DNA of 64,000 bases from Paralimibaculum aggregatum (GTDB lineage Bacteria > Pseudomonadota > Alphaproteobacteria > Rhodobacterales > Rhodobacteraceae): contig NZ_BSYI01000010.1 of assembly GCF_030270585.1 (NCBI RefSeq), forward strand, positions 80,907 through 144,906. The letters run 5' to 3'. Of the stretch, positions 25,698 to 35,737 are shown piece by piece; position 1 is the first letter of the stretch; each line of letters starts with the position of its first letter. The notes under the pieces were generated by a model. The model did no database searches. It was given only the letters and a program-made list of their open reading frames with translations, and was not told the DNA's origin. Made by a program: the position numbers and the translations under genes.

Positions 25698-27293
25698 ATG
25701 ACCGAGCGGGACGCCAATGCCGATCCCGCCGCCGACGAGCCCCCGATCGTCGCGGCGCTCCACCATCTGACCGGCCGGTCGCGGGGCCAGGTCTCCTGGC
25801 TCAGCCGCGAGGCGCACGGCGTGCATGTCTCGGACAGCGGCGCGATCCGCGTCACCGCCGACGGCCGGAGCCTCCCCGGCATGACGCCCTGCGCGAGGTT
25901 CCATCAGGCCGGCCGCTCCTATGTGCTCGACGCGGTCGGCGAGGCCGTGCTCTGGGTCAACCGGGTGCCGCTGCGCGAGCGGCATCTGCACCATGGCGAC
26001 ATGATCGAGTTCGGCGAGCAGGGGCCGCTCTCGCGCTTCGAGCTGATCGACGCGCAGCACCCGATCCGCCGCACGCTCCCGGAGATCCTGTCGGACATGA
26101 TGGCCTATCTCCGGGTCAGCCGCCGCCCGCTGCACCGCCGCCTGCCGCGCGCGCTGGGCGGGCTGGCGCTGAGCCTTCTGAAGGAGACGACGATCCTGTT
26201 CCGCGTCAGCGTGGTGCTGGCGCTGGCCGTGATCATCGTGCTCGGCATCCGCCAGGGCCGCGAGATCGACCGGATCGAGGCCGACATGCGCTCGGGCGCG
26301 ACGCGGCTCGACGCGATCTCCACCGCCATCGCGCGGGACCGCGAGACCGCGCTGCGCCCCGGCGATCTCGACGCCGTGCGCCAGGAGCTCGGCCAGGCCG
26401 TACAGCGCCAGTCGGCGCGGATCGAGACGCTGGAGTTTCGCTGGAAGGCCGGCGCCGAGGCGATCGCCGGCGCGCGCGGCTCGATCGCCTTCCTGCACGG
26501 GTCCTTCGGCCTGCGCGACGGCGCGACCGGCCGCATGCTGCGCCATGCGGTGGATGCCACGGGCCGCCCGCTCTCCTCGCCGCTCGGGCGCCCGCTGCTC
26601 ACGCTGGAGGGTGACGGGCCGGTCGCCGAGCGCGAGTTCACCGGCACCGGCTTTCTCGTCGGCGGCGGGCGGCTGCTGGCGACCAACCGGCACGTCGCCC
26701 TGCCCTGGGAGCGCGATGCCGCCACCGTAGCCTCGGCGGGCATGGGGCTGGAGCCGGTGATGCTGGTGTTCCGGGGCTATTTCCCCGACCGGCCGGAGCC
26801 GCTGGAGCTGAGCCTGCGCGCCGCCAGCGACAGCGTGGATCTCGCCGTGCTCGACATCGGCGGGCCGGTCGACGGGCTTGCCGACCTGCCGCTCGCCGAG
26901 GCGCCGCCGCGGATCGGCGCCGAGATCATCGCCATGGGGTATCCGACCGGACTGCGGGCGATGCTGGCACAGTCCGGCGATGCCTTCGTGGCGGCGCTTC
27001 AGGCCGAGGCGCAATCGCTCGATCTCGAGGGCGTCGCCGCGCGGCTGGCGGAGGCCGGGCATATCCGCCCGCTGGCGAGCCGCGGCATCGTCGGGCAGAT
27101 CTCGCCGGAGGCGGTGGTCTTCGATGCCGAGACCACCCATGGCGGCAGCGGCGGGCCGCTGCTCGATCTCAGCGGCCATGTGGTGGCGATCCAGTCGGCG
27201 ATCGTGCCGGAATTCGGCGGCTCCAATCTCGGCGTGCCGGCGGTGGAGCTGCGCCGCCTGCTCGACACGCTGGAAAGCGCCGGCGTGCATTGA
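25698..27293 (+). CDS. Membrane-anchored FHA-like / trypsin-like serine protease
   Basis: 531 residues in three parts. Residues 25-118 resemble a forkhead-associated domain (ending VLWVNRVPLRERHLHHGDMIEFGEQG) but lack clear phosphothreonine-contact residues. A single membrane helix covers about 165-184, followed by a heptad-like region to about 250. Residues 310-525 are a trypsin/HtrA-like domain with an apparently intact triad: His332 (ATNRHV), Asp381 (DSVDLAVLD) and Ser484 (HGGSGGPLLD). There is no PDZ domain. The FHA part should be cytoplasmic and the protease periplasmic, or the reverse. It converges, 8 bp apart, on a ClpB-like ATPase gene. Function is unknown. Confidence 0.8.
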   Translation: MTERDANADPAADEPPIVAALHHLTGRSRGQVSWLSREAHGVHVSDSGAIRVTADGRSLPGMTPCARFHQAGRSYVLDAVGEAVLWVNRVPLRERHLHHGDMIEFGEQGPLSRFELIDAQHPIRRTLPEILSDMMAYLRVSRRPLHRRLPRALGGLALSLLKETTILFRVSVVLALAVIIVLGIRQGREIDRIEADMRSGATRLDAISTAIARDRETALRPGDLDAVRQELGQAVQRQSARIETLEFRWKAGAEAIAGARGSIAFLHGSFGLRDGATGRMLRHAVDATGRPLSSPLGRPLLTLEGDGPVAEREFTGTGFLVGGGRLLATNRHVALPWERDAATVASAGMGLEPVMLVFRGYFPDRPEPLELSLRAASDSVDLAVLDIGGPVDGLADLPLAEAPPRIGAEIIAMGYPTGLRAMLAQSGDAFVAALQAEAQSLDLEGVAARLAEAGHIRPLASRGIVGQISPEAVVFDAETTHGGSGGPLLDLSGHVVAIQSAIVPEFGGSNLGVPAVELRRLLDTLESAGVH

Positions 27294-27301
27294 CGCCGCG
27301 G

Positions 27302-29293
27302 CTATTCGGCCGCGGTCTTCTGCCCTTCCTCGAGCGCCGCGGCGTCCTCGGCGATCTCGAACACCGCCTCGCGGTTCTCCACCCGGACCGAGGTGATCGT
27401 CACCGTGGTCAGGTCCTCGCGGTCGAACAGCAGGCGCGAGATCGGGTTGATCAGGTATTTCTCAATCCGGTTGCCGATGCCGCGGCCGCCGTCGCCGATC
27501 TCCTCGGTGCAGAGGGCCATCAGCTCCTCCTGCGCCGCTTCGGTCAGCGTCACCGAGATGCCGTGCTCCTCCATCACCGCCCTGATCACCTTGCGCAGCA
27601 GCGCCTCGAAGATCACGAAGGCGTTCTTCGGGTTGATGAACTCGAAGACGACGATGTTCTGGCCCATGCGGTTGAACAGCTCCGGCCGCTTGAGCTGGAA
27701 GCGGAAATGGTCCGCCACCGCGTCGGTCAGCTTGTCCTCGAGCTGCTCGCCGCGGTCCGAGGGCGTCACCTTCTGGCCCGAGTTGTGGAAGCTGTCGCCG
27801 CCGACGATGCCGACATTGGAGGTGAAGATGATCAGCGACTCGGAGAAGTAGCCGGTCTCGCCGCGGCTGTCGGTGAGCCGGCCGTCGTCGAGGATCTGCA
27901 GGAAGGCATCGAGGATCCGCGGATGCGCCTTCTCGATCTCGTCGAACAGGAACACCGAGAACGGCTTGGCGCGCACCGCGTTGATCAGGTCGCCGCCCTG
28001 CTCGTAGCCCGGCGCGCCGGGCGGCGGGCCGATCAGCCGGCCCATGCTGGCCTCGTTGACGAATTCCGACATGTCGAAACGCTGCATCGCGCTCTCGTCG
28101 CCGAACAGCGCCTCGGTGACGCCCTTGGCGAGCTCGGTCTTGCCGACGCCGGTGGGGCCGACGAAGAACAGCACGCCGCGCGGGCGGTTGCCGCGGCTCG
28201 AGGTCTGCGCCGCCGAGAGCCCCATGATCGAGCGCACCAGGATGTCGTAGGTGCGCTTGATCGCCCGCGGCTGGCCCTTCACCCGGTTCTCCAGCAGCGT
28301 CAGCGTCGAGCGCACCCGGGCGCGCATCGCCTGCGAGGTCCAGGGGTTGCGCGTGGTGCCGATGCGAAAGCGCCGGATCGCCCTGTCGATCTCCCTCAGC
28401 GAGCAGCCATCGCCCTCCGCGAGATCGACCACCGCGCGCAGGTCGCAGAGCCCCATCCCGTCGAGGCCGAGCGCCAGCCGCTCGACATGGCTGCGCCGGT
28501 CCTCCGCGGTCATCTCCGCCGGGATCTCGAGGCGCTCGACCTCCGCCGATGCGAAGGCGATCCGGTCGGAGAGGTCCGGCAGCTCGATCATCAGGTCGCG
28601 CACCGCCGGGTTGCGGCGCATGAACCACTCCGGCAGATCCCCCGCGCGCTCGACGATCCAGAGGATCGGGTTTGCCGCCGGGCAGTCCCATTCCAGCTTC
28701 GGACGTGCCAGCTTCGGCCCGCGGGTCGCCTTGTCCATCGCCACGAAGAGCCGGTCGGCGGCGGCAGGGTCGCTGCGGAGCTGGGTCGAGGCATAGTCGA
28801 CGATCAGCGCGACCGGCAGCCGCCGCTCGCGCGTCACCCGGTCGACGAGATCCGACATCGCCTCCACCGTGTCGGCGACATGGCCGATCGGCAGCCCGCA
28901 TTCGGTGAGCACCTGGCCGAGCCGCGGGTCGCAGTCCTCGTGGAGCCTGAGCCCGGAGACCGGGTCATGGACCATCAGCGCCAGCACGCCCTTGGCCTGG
29001 AGCACGCGCCAGATCGCCGACGGGAAGGCAACGAACCGGGTCTCGTCTCCCTCGGGCACGGGGTAGATGTCGCGCACATTGCCCGACACCACGAACTGCG
29101 AGCGAACGGCGAGGGCGGAGGCGATCTCGTCGAGCCATGTCGGCGGCGCCGGCGCGAGGCGCGGCGCCTCGGCCTCGCCGTCCGGTTCGGCGGTGGCGGT
29201 CACCGCGCTCTCGCCATTCTCGGCCGCCGTCTCGGCAGCCTCCGGAACGATGGTCTCGGTCACGGTAATCTCGGTCACGGTGGTCTCGGTCAC
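27302..29293 (-). CDS. ClpB-like AAA+ ATPase with degenerate first AAA module
   Basis: 663 residues. Residues 1-50 are low-complexity (Thr/Glu/Val/Ala). About 52-320 looks like an AAA-type module without Walker motifs (LPEWFMRRNPAVRDLMIELPD is sensor-like). About 335-655 is a complete ClpA/B-type AAA domain: Walker A GPTGVGKT (379-386), Walker B FLFDEIEKAH, sensor IIFTSN (Asn493) and arginine finger PELFNRMG (Arg542). The GTG at 29293 is chosen: AAGGGG lies a few bases upstream and the frame beyond it is not protein-like. It has no ClpP-binding loop that I can identify. It probably remodels a partner; the convergent protease is a candidate. Confidence 0.82.
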   Translation of the reverse strand: MTETTVTEITVTETIVPEAAETAAENGESAVTATAEPDGEAEAPRLAPAPPTWLDEIASALAVRSQFVVSGNVRDIYPVPEGDETRFVAFPSAIWRVLQAKGVLALMVHDPVSGLRLHEDCDPRLGQVLTECGLPIGHVADTVEAMSDLVDRVTRERRLPVALIVDYASTQLRSDPAAADRLFVAMDKATRGPKLARPKLEWDCPAANPILWIVERAGDLPEWFMRRNPAVRDLMIELPDLSDRIAFASAEVERLEIPAEMTAEDRRSHVERLALGLDGMGLCDLRAVVDLAEGDGCSLREIDRAIRRFRIGTTRNPWTSQAMRARVRSTLTLLENRVKGQPRAIKRTYDILVRSIMGLSAAQTSSRGNRPRGVLFFVGPTGVGKTELAKGVTEALFGDESAMQRFDMSEFVNEASMGRLIGPPPGAPGYEQGGDLINAVRAKPFSVFLFDEIEKAHPRILDAFLQILDDGRLTDSRGETGYFSESLIIFTSNVGIVGGDSFHNSGQKVTPSDRGEQLEDKLTDAVADHFRFQLKRPELFNRMGQNIVVFEFINPKNAFVIFEALLRKVIRAVMEEHGISVTLTEAAQEELMALCTEEIGDGGRGIGNRIEKYLINPISRLLFDREDLTTVTITSVRVENREAVFEIAEDAAALEEGQKTAAE

Positions 29294-29908
29294 GGCGCCC
29301 CCTTCCCCGACACAGCCACGGCACAGGCGACAAGACCAATACAACCTTAAGATGAAGTTTGCACGTGCAAAAATACAATTTGTGAACCAATTGACCCTAC
29401 GACAACGCCGGCAGCACGAACGAGGACAACACGCCCTGCCCGCCGCCCGCCCTCGCAACGCGCCACCAGGGCCAGCCTCTGCCCCGAGAGGTTGGCCGGA
29501 GCCCCGGCCTCGCTCTGCAGGGCCAGGGTGTGCAGCGCGTCTTTCCGGCGCGGGCCGCCCAACAGATGATCGGTGCCGGCGTACTGGCCGAGGCCGATAC
29601 CGGCATCCGCGCCGGAACGGGGATGCCGTGCCTGACGTGTTCCGCGCTGCCGTCCGTGGCGACGATTCAGGCGGGTCTTCGAGGTGCCAGAGCCGAGCGC
29701 GCCCCCCGGCGCGGTCGGCATCCCCGTCGTGCTGTGCCCTCTCCACCGCGTTGAGCGGGTTCAAGCCGAAAGCGCGCGTGAACCGTCTGCAAATGATCGC
29801 CCGCTCCCACGACAGACCTTGCGGCCCGGCCGGCCTCCACTGCGGCGGTGCCGGCGACGGGGCAGGATCGGCACCGCGGGCGGGGCCGGCGGGCCGATCC
29901 TGCCGGCG
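29294..29908. other. 615-bp gap upstream of the AAA+ gene
   Basis: The AAA+ promoter must lie here. An AT-rich patch at 29325-29400 contains the perfect 14-bp palindrome TTTGCACGTGCAAA (29358-29371), about 65 bp before the GTG start. The rest (29400-29908) is GC-rich with open frames that have no recognisable motifs. It may be decayed coding DNA. Confidence 0.5.
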
Positions 29909-31528
29909 TCAGTTGCCGACGGGCTCGACCTCGCTCGGCCGCCAGGACTTGTCGAAGAACCCGGCGAGCGGGCTGTAGAGGCGCAGCAGCATGACCCATC
30001 CCTTCTTCGGGTCGGTCTGGATCCAGTTGCCGCGGGCCACGCCCTCGGGCTGCTCGGGCGAGAACCAGACGGTGGTCGCGCCCTCCGCATCGGCCTCGGC
30101 CGCCGGCGAGGGATAGCTCTGGCTGCCGGCGCGGGGATATTTCTGCGGCGTCTGCAGCATCGAGCGGGTCTGGTTGTCATAGAGCGTGAGCGACCAGAAC
30201 GCCGCCGCCGGGATGCCCTTCGGCAGCGTGACCTTGTAGGTGGCGGCGCCGTCGAAGAATTTGCCGTTCGCATCCTTGGTGGCGAAGAGGTATTGCGAGC
30301 CCACCCCGGTCAGTCGCATCGCCATCGCCGGGGTGATCCCGGTGGCATTGTAGAAGAACGAGGTGCGGGCGTCGTTCTGCTTGTAGCCGCTCGGCGGATA
30401 GGGCCTGGCGCCCTCGGCGGTGATCTCCGGCAGCGGGGTCTCGAAATTGTAGCCGCCGCCGAAGAGCGGGTTCCACCACTGCGAGTTCTCGTACCAGAAC
30501 CAGTCCGGGTCGCGCGGATCGAAGCCCAGCGTGCGGCCGGTGGCATTGGCGACCGCGACGGCCTCGGTCAGGATCTTCCTCATCCGCGCATCCGGCGCGA
30601 AGTCATGCCCCTTCCTGATGCCGATCGCGGCGATCGGGCCCATCAGCTCGGGGTCGAGCACCGCGGCGGGCTCGCTCTGCACCAGCCGGTCGAGCATCTC
30701 GAAATAGCTGAAATCGTTGGGCGGGATGGTGTTGATCGAGAGGCCGGTGCCCTCGTGGAAGACCGGCGTCTTCGGCTCGGCATTGCGGCCGAGCTGCACC
30801 CCGCCCTCGAGGAACCGCGCGATCGGCAGCCCGACGCCGCCGGGGGCATAGGGATAGATCTTGAGGTTCTCGCGGATCACCCTGACCGTCGGCGCCGGGT
30901 CGTCTCCGGTCAGGAAGGAGCGGCCGAGCAGCACGACGCGGCTGGTCTGCGAATGCGCGACATGGAAGCCGCTCTCCGGCAGGAAGCCCTCATGGCCGGG
31001 CCCGACGAGCAGATACCTGCCGCCCTCGCCGCGATCCGGCCCCGGCCGGCCGAAATCGCTGACCCAGCGGAACCACACGTCGTCGAAGGTGCCGAGCGCG
31101 TCGGGCGGCGTCTCCACCACCATCGGCCCGTCCGAGAGATCGACGAAGCCGAGATAGTAGACCGTGTCGGCATTCGCGGTGAGGAACAGCGAGCTGGAAT
31201 CCATCAGCTCCGAGAACAGCAGGATCTCGTTGTCCTTGATGCCGGCGGCCTCGAAGCCCTCCAGCACCGCACGCACGCTGACGCCCTTGAACGTGTCGGT
31301 GAAGGCACGGAAGGCATAGGTGAAATCGAGATGGTCATAGACCGCCGCGGCGGTCTCGGCGCTCGGCGCGCCATCGGTGAAGGAGAGTGCGCCGATCCGC
31401 GACTGGACGCTGTCCGGTGTCGAGATCGACCGGAGCTGCGCCTCGGTGACATCCGCCGCCGCGCCGGAGGACAGCAGCAGCGCCGAGGCGAGGGCGGTGC
31501 CGGATACGAGCTTTCGAAGACATGTCAT
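29909..31528 (-). CDS. Secreted DUF1254/DUF1214 protein
   Basis: 539 residues with a Sec signal peptide (MTCLRKLVSGTALASALLLSSGAAA). The N-terminal half is DUF1254 (for example TANADTVYYLGFVDLSDGPMVVETPP); the C-terminal half is DUF1214 (for example AAFWSLTLYDNQTRSMLQTPQKYPR and GNWIQTDPKKGWVMLLRLYSP). Such proteins are common in marine and soil proteobacteria and lack a firmly assigned activity. The ATG at 31528 has AGGA 8 nt upstream and starts the signal peptide. No operon partner is seen. Confidence 0.9.
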   Translation of the reverse strand: MTCLRKLVSGTALASALLLSSGAAADVTEAQLRSISTPDSVQSRIGALSFTDGAPSAETAAAVYDHLDFTYAFRAFTDTFKGVSVRAVLEGFEAAGIKDNEILLFSELMDSSSLFLTANADTVYYLGFVDLSDGPMVVETPPDALGTFDDVWFRWVSDFGRPGPDRGEGGRYLLVGPGHEGFLPESGFHVAHSQTSRVVLLGRSFLTGDDPAPTVRVIRENLKIYPYAPGGVGLPIARFLEGGVQLGRNAEPKTPVFHEGTGLSINTIPPNDFSYFEMLDRLVQSEPAAVLDPELMGPIAAIGIRKGHDFAPDARMRKILTEAVAVANATGRTLGFDPRDPDWFWYENSQWWNPLFGGGYNFETPLPEITAEGARPYPPSGYKQNDARTSFFYNATGITPAMAMRLTGVGSQYLFATKDANGKFFDGAATYKVTLPKGIPAAAFWSLTLYDNQTRSMLQTPQKYPRAGSQSYPSPAAEADAEGATTVWFSPEQPEGVARGNWIQTDPKKGWVMLLRLYSPLAGFFDKSWRPSEVEPVGN

Positions 31529-33101
31529 CAAATCGATCCTTGCAACTTTCTGTACCGGAGGGCGCGCCGCCCTGTCCCGTCCCCGCGCGCCGGTGCATCG
31601 CCGAATCAACCGGCCAGCGGATCCGATATCTGTATAGCACCCGGCCGGTGACGCGTTTCGCCCCGTGTTCAGAAGCCTGCACGCCGGGCAGCCTGCGGTG
31701 ACCGAGCAGCCTTGCCAATGCCCTGTGCCCGTCCGGATCTGGCGCCGAGGCCAGGGGGCGGACGCTGCCGCCAGAGCAATGCCCCGCGCCCGTCCGGATT
31801 TGGCGGCTGGGCCTCTCGGCCCCTTTCCGCCGCTGGCCGAGGGAGAGCGGGCGGCCTGCCGGCACCCCATGCGGCACCCGGCCTGCCCGTGGGCGCGGGA
31901 GCGATCCCCGCGCGCCGGTCCCGCTCACCAGCATCCGGGCGCCGATGCGCATCCCGGCCGGGCCAGCGGGGCCAAGCACCCCCTGCCGGGCCGTCGGCGA
32001 TCCGTGCGGCGCGGGCACGGCGGCAGCCGCGAGACCGCCGGGCATGAAGCTCCCCGCCGCAGCAGTAAGAGCCGCCCGGAGGTCCCAGATCACTCGGATG
32101 CCGCCGTCGTGGTTGCCGGCGTTTCGATTTCGGTTCTCGGGACGGCCCGGGCAGAGCACCGGCATCGCCGCACGGTCGATGGGCCCGTTGGCGCCGGAAG
32201 CTGAGCCGGCACCGTCGGCACCGCGAAGCAGGACATTGCCGAAGGGAAATGGCCGCGATCGGACGGCCGCACCCGCCCGATCCCCTAGGGGGGCCCCCGG
32301 TCTCCGTACGGAAGCCGCAACTCGGCGCGCCCGCCGGGGCGTGGCGTCCACCCCCTCCCGGCCCGCAATTGCACTTGGGTCACCGTTTCGTCGCCCGGGT
32401 CCAGCGCGTATCAGCACATATGATGGGCGCGAACCTCGTGATCCATCGCCGCCGCCACCTCCGGAGGACGGGGGCGATATGGGCCAGCCCGGAAGTGGGG
32501 TTCAGGATCGGATCATGGCCCCCCCGACGACCGGGGATCTCGCGTTGCTGGCCGCCGGCCTGCCGGCAGGGCGTGCAGTGGCATTCTCTGGCCTATCCGT
32601 TTCTCCCGGCCAGCACGCGGGCCGATTTCGCCAGTTTCTTCGACAGGGACATCGAGCCGCTGCATGGCGGCGGCGGCCCGGCGCCGACCGTGGCACAGGC
32701 CTGACCCAGCTGCGCAACAATGCTGCGGTGGAGCGCGAATCCGGCACCACATGTGTCGCAACACTGAGACAGTGGCGGCGGCCGACCGGGATCCCGGACT
32801 TGCGCGCCTGCCGGACGGCCGGTTTCCTCGATCGATGCGGGCGATCGCCGGTTGCCCGGACAGCCGGAGGGCATGGCCCGAACCACACCAGGGGATCGGC
32901 ATCCCCGGCGGCAGGGAGAACCGCATGTACTTTCCGGCCGATGGAGATAGGTTGGCGTAGGAGCAGCCTGCCCGGAGGACGAACGGCCGCATCCGGCCGC
33001 GAAAACGACCCAGTCGCCGATCATGCAACCCGCACCGGACAAGCGGGAGATCGGCGGCGGAGAGAGAGGCCGGCGCCAGCCGCCGGAGGAAGGAGCCCAG
33101 G
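31529..33101. other. 1.57-kb region without a credible gene
   Basis: Frames are open only because of high GC, and none shows domain motifs. It contains an imperfect 29-bp direct repeat (31716-31744 and 31777-31805, sharing GCCCGTCCGGAT). An 18-bp site, TGTCGCAACACTGAGACA, at 32754-32771 resembles the palindrome after the GAF-Fis regulator gene. A frame near 32580-32704 (WHSLAYPFLPASTRADF...) looks protein-like but has no proper start; it may be a gene remnant. Confidence 0.5.
32754..32771. promoter_or_regulatory. Candidate binding site for the GAF-Fis regulator (copy 1)
   Basis: TGTCGCAACACTGAGACA has the same TGTC...TGAGACA layout and 18-bp length as the core of the palindrome at 34055-34076. 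It lies 331 bp before the regulator gene. Shared spacing supports one binding protein; this is inferred. Confidence 0.4.
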
Positions 33102-34046
33102 ATGACGAGGCACGCCGACAGCGTGTGGTCCGCCGTGTCGTCGCGCGGCGACCATGCGCCCCATACACTCTCCTGGCGCCGCTGCGTGATGCAGCACGGC
33201 CTCGATCCGGCCGCGCATCGCAGGCCGCCGCGCGTGACCGAGGCGGAACTGCGCATCGCCGCGGAGCGCGCGGGCGACATGGTCGCCGCCGCCGTTCCCG
33301 AGATGGACCGGCTGTTCGAGGCCTTCGGGCGCGCCGGGTGCTGCCTCGTCCTGACCGACAGCACCGGCCTCGCCCTCGAGCGCCGCGGCAGGCCGGGGGA
33401 CGACGCGGAGTTCCGGTCGCTCGGGCTCTGGTCCGGCACCCTCTGGAACGAGGCGAATGTCGGCACCAACGGGATCGGCACCGCCCTCGCGGAGCAGCGC
33501 TCGGTGGGCATCCACCGCGACGCGCATTTCCTCTCGATGAACACCGGGCTGAGCTGCGCCACGGCGCCGATCCGCGATCATCGCGGCCGCCTCGCCGGGG
33601 CGCTCGACATCTCCTCGGCGCGCTACGACATGAACGAGGCGCTGCTCGGCGTCTTCCTGCATTCGGCACGGGGGGCGGCGCAGCAGATCGAGACGACGCT
33701 GTTCCGCAACGCCTTCCCGGGCGCGCGCGTGGTGCTGGCGCCGGGATGCGCCTCGCGCCATGGCCTGCTTGCCCTCGACCGGGACGATATCGTGATCGGC
33801 GCGACCGCCGCCGCCCGTCAGGCGCTCGGGATCGACGACGACTGGATCGCCGCGGGGCATGGCGCGGGCGACCTGCTCGACGAGGATACGGGCGAGCGTC
33901 CCGCCGGCTTCGAGGATGCCGAGCGGCGGACGGTGCGCACGGCCCTCGCGCAATGCGCCGGCAATGTCTCGGCAGCGGCCAGGATGCTGGGCATCAGCCG
34001 CGCCACCCTGCATCGCAAGATCAAGCGGCACGGCCTGCGCCGATAG
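33102..34046 (+). CDS. AcoR-type regulator: GAF domain plus Fis-type HTH, no AAA+ domain
   Basis: 314 residues. An N-terminal segment and a GAF-like sensor domain (about 45-210, with [34 protein letters not shown] and [17 protein letters not shown]) resemble AcoR. The C terminus has a Fis-type helix-turn-helix ([40 protein letters not shown]). The central sigma-54-activating AAA+ module is missing, so it cannot act as a classical enhancer-binding protein. AAGGAG lies 7 nt before the ATG. It precedes aldehyde dehydrogenase and DUF779 genes, a common arrangement for alcohol/aldehyde-responsive control. Confidence 0.88.
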   Translation: MTRHADSVWSAVSSRGDHAPHTLSWRRCVMQHGLDPAAHRRPPRVTEAELRIAAERAGDMVAAAVPEMDRLFEAFGRAGCCLVLTDSTGLALERRGRPGDDAEFRSLGLWSGTLWNEANVGTNGIGTALAEQRSVGIHRDAHFLSMNTGLSCATAPIRDHRGRLAGALDISSARYDMNEALLGVFLHSARGAAQQIETTLFRNAFPGARVVLAPGCASRHGLLALDRDDIVIGATAAARQALGIDDDWIAAGHGAGDLLDEDTGERPAGFEDAERRTVRTALAQCAGNVSAAARMLGISRATLHRKIKRHGLRR

Positions 34047-34054
34047 GGCCCCGG

Positions 34055-34076
34055 CCTGTCTCAGCGCTGAGACAGG
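34055..34076. promoter_or_regulatory. 22-bp perfect palindrome upstream of aldehyde dehydrogenase
   Basis: Half-site CCTGTCTCAGC followed directly by its complement GCTGAGACAGG. It starts 9 nt after the regulator stop and lies about 100 bp before the aldehyde dehydrogenase ATG, where an activator site would be expected. Nearby GRCGCAAC appears three times (about 34081, 34101, 34142). It could also fold as an RNA hairpin, but it has no T tract. Confidence 0.65.
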
Positions 34077-34173
34077 TCGGCGCAACCTTCTTTCGGAGCG
34101 ACGCAACTTTCCGACCGAATCGACCGAGCATGACCCCCGGAGACGCAACGACAGCGAAGAAGGGAAAGCGCTC

Positions 34174-35682
34174 ATGTTCGACGCCCAGCACGACAAGGCC
34201 CCGTTCAAAGAGAAATACGACAACTTCGTCGGCGGCGCCTGGCGCGCGCCCGCCTCGGGCGATTATTTCGAGAACATCTCGCCAGTCACCGGCAAGGTCG
34301 TCGGCCGCATCGCCCGCTCGAATGCCGCCGATGTCGAGGCCGCGCTCGACGCCGCCCATGCCGCCTTCCCGGCCTGGGCGCGCACCAGCCAGGCCGAGCG
34401 TGCCAATGTCCTGAACGCCATCGCGCAGCGCATGGAGGACAACCTCGCCGCGCTCGCCACCGCCGAGACCTGGGACAACGGAAAGCCGATCCGCGAGACC
34501 ATGGCCGCCGACATCCCGCTGGCGATCGACCATTTCCGCTATTTCGCCGGCTGCATCCGCGCGCAGGAGGGCTCAATCGCCGAGATCGACGCCGACACGG
34601 TGGCCTACCACTTCCACGAGCCGCTCGGCGTGGTCGGCCAGATCATCCCCTGGAACTTCCCGATCCTGATGGCGGTCTGGAAGCTGGCGCCCGCGCTTGC
34701 CGCCGGCAACTGCGTGGTGCTGAAGCCCGCCGAGCAGACGCCGGCCTCGATCATGGTGCTGATGGAGCTGATCGCCGACCTGCTGCCGCCCGGCGTGATC
34801 AACGTGGTGAACGGCTTCGGGCTCGAGGCCGGCAAGCCGCTCGCCACCTCGCCGCGCATCGCCAAGGTGGCCTTCACCGGCGAGACCACCACCGGCCGGC
34901 TCATCATGCAGTATGCCAGCCAGAACCTGATCCCGGTCACGCTCGAGCTCGGCGGCAAGTCGCCGAACATCTTCTTCGCCGACGTGATGGATGCGGACGA
35001 CGCCTATTTCGACAAGTGCCTCGAAGGCTTCGCGATGTTCGCGCTGAACCAGGGCGAGGTCTGCACCTGCCCGTCGCGCGCGCTGGTGCAGGAATCGATC
35101 TACGACCGCTTCATCGAGCGTGCCATCGCCCGCGTCGGGAAGATCGCCCAGGGCTCCCCGCTCGACAGCGCCACGATGATCGGCGCCCAGGCCTCCTCGG
35201 AGCAGCTCGAGAAGATCCTCTCCTATATCGACCTCGGCCGCCAAGAAGGCGCCGAGCTGCTGACCGGCGGCGCGCGGGCGACGCTGAACGGCGGGCTCGA
35301 GGGCGGCTACTATGTCCAGCCGACCGTGTTCCGCGGCCACAACGGCATGCGGATCTTCCAGGAGGAGATCTTCGGCCCGGTGCTCTCGGTGACGACCTTC
35401 AGGGACGAGGCCGAGGCGATGGAGATCGCCAACGACACGCTCTACGGCCTCGGCGCCGGCGTCTGGAGCCGCGACGCGAACCGCTGCTTCCGCTTCGGCC
35501 GGGGCATCCAGGCGGGGCGGGTCTGGACCAACTGCTACCACCTCTACCCGGCGCATGCGGCCTTCGGCGGCTACAAGCAGTCCGGCATCGGGCGCGAGAA
35601 CCACAAGATGATGCTCGAGCACTACCAGCAGACCAAGAACATGCTGGTGAGCTACAGCCCGAACGCCCTCGGCTTCTTCTGA
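34174..35682 (+). CDS. NAD-dependent aldehyde dehydrogenase (acetaldehyde-type, ExaC-like)
   Basis: 502 residues. It oxidises aldehydes to acids. It has [41 protein letters not shown], the glutamate in LELGGKSPN and the catalytic cysteine in [16 protein letters not shown], a cysteine context typical of ExaC/AcoD acetaldehyde dehydrogenases. The ATG at 34174 follows GAAGAAGGGA. DUF779 downstream and the GAF-Fis regulator upstream complete a known aldehyde-handling set. Confidence 0.93.
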   Translation: MFDAQHDKAPFKEKYDNFVGGAWRAPASGDYFENISPVTGKVVGRIARSNAADVEAALDAAHAAFPAWARTSQAERANVLNAIAQRMEDNLAALATAETWDNGKPIRETMAADIPLAIDHFRYFAGCIRAQEGSIAEIDADTVAYHFHEPLGVVGQIIPWNFPILMAVWKLAPALAAGNCVVLKPAEQTPASIMVLMELIADLLPPGVINVVNGFGLEAGKPLATSPRIAKVAFTGETTTGRLIMQYASQNLIPVTLELGGKSPNIFFADVMDADDAYFDKCLEGFAMFALNQGEVCTCPSRALVQESIYDRFIERAIARVGKIAQGSPLDSATMIGAQASSEQLEKILSYIDLGRQEGAELLTGGARATLNGGLEGGYYVQPTVFRGHNGMRIFQEEIFGPVLSVTTFRDEAEAMEIANDTLYGLGAGVWSRDANRCFRFGRGIQAGRVWTNCYHLYPAHAAFGGYKQSGIGRENHKMMLEHYQQTKNMLVSYSPNALGFF

Positions 35683-35696
35683 GTTCCCTGTCGCTT

Positions 35697-35717
35697 GCGG
35701 CCGCCCCGTGCGGCCGC
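35697..35717 (+). promoter_or_regulatory. Intercistronic hairpin
   Basis: GCGGCCGC-CCCGT-GCGGCCGC, an 8-bp stem in the 55-bp gap between aldehyde dehydrogenase and DUF779. It may tune downstream expression; only position supports this. Confidence 0.3.
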
Positions 35718-35737
35718 GCCTTTTCCCGGAGAGCCCG

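Noticed and set aside
29294..29764. N-terminal extension of the AAA+ protein
   Set aside because: Crosses an AT-rich promoter-like patch with a palindrome and encodes an Arg/Pro/Cys-rich non-protein-like sequence.
31716..31805. CRISPR-like repeat
   Set aside because: Only two imperfect copies with no spacer series and no cas genes.
32249..32704. Open frame ending near 32704
   Set aside because: Only the last about 35 residues look protein-like; upstream is Pro/Arg-rich and no start is supported.
34077..34173. Sigma-54 promoter before the aldehyde dehydrogenase
   Set aside because: No GG-N10-GC element with the right context; the regulator also lacks the sigma-54-interacting domain.
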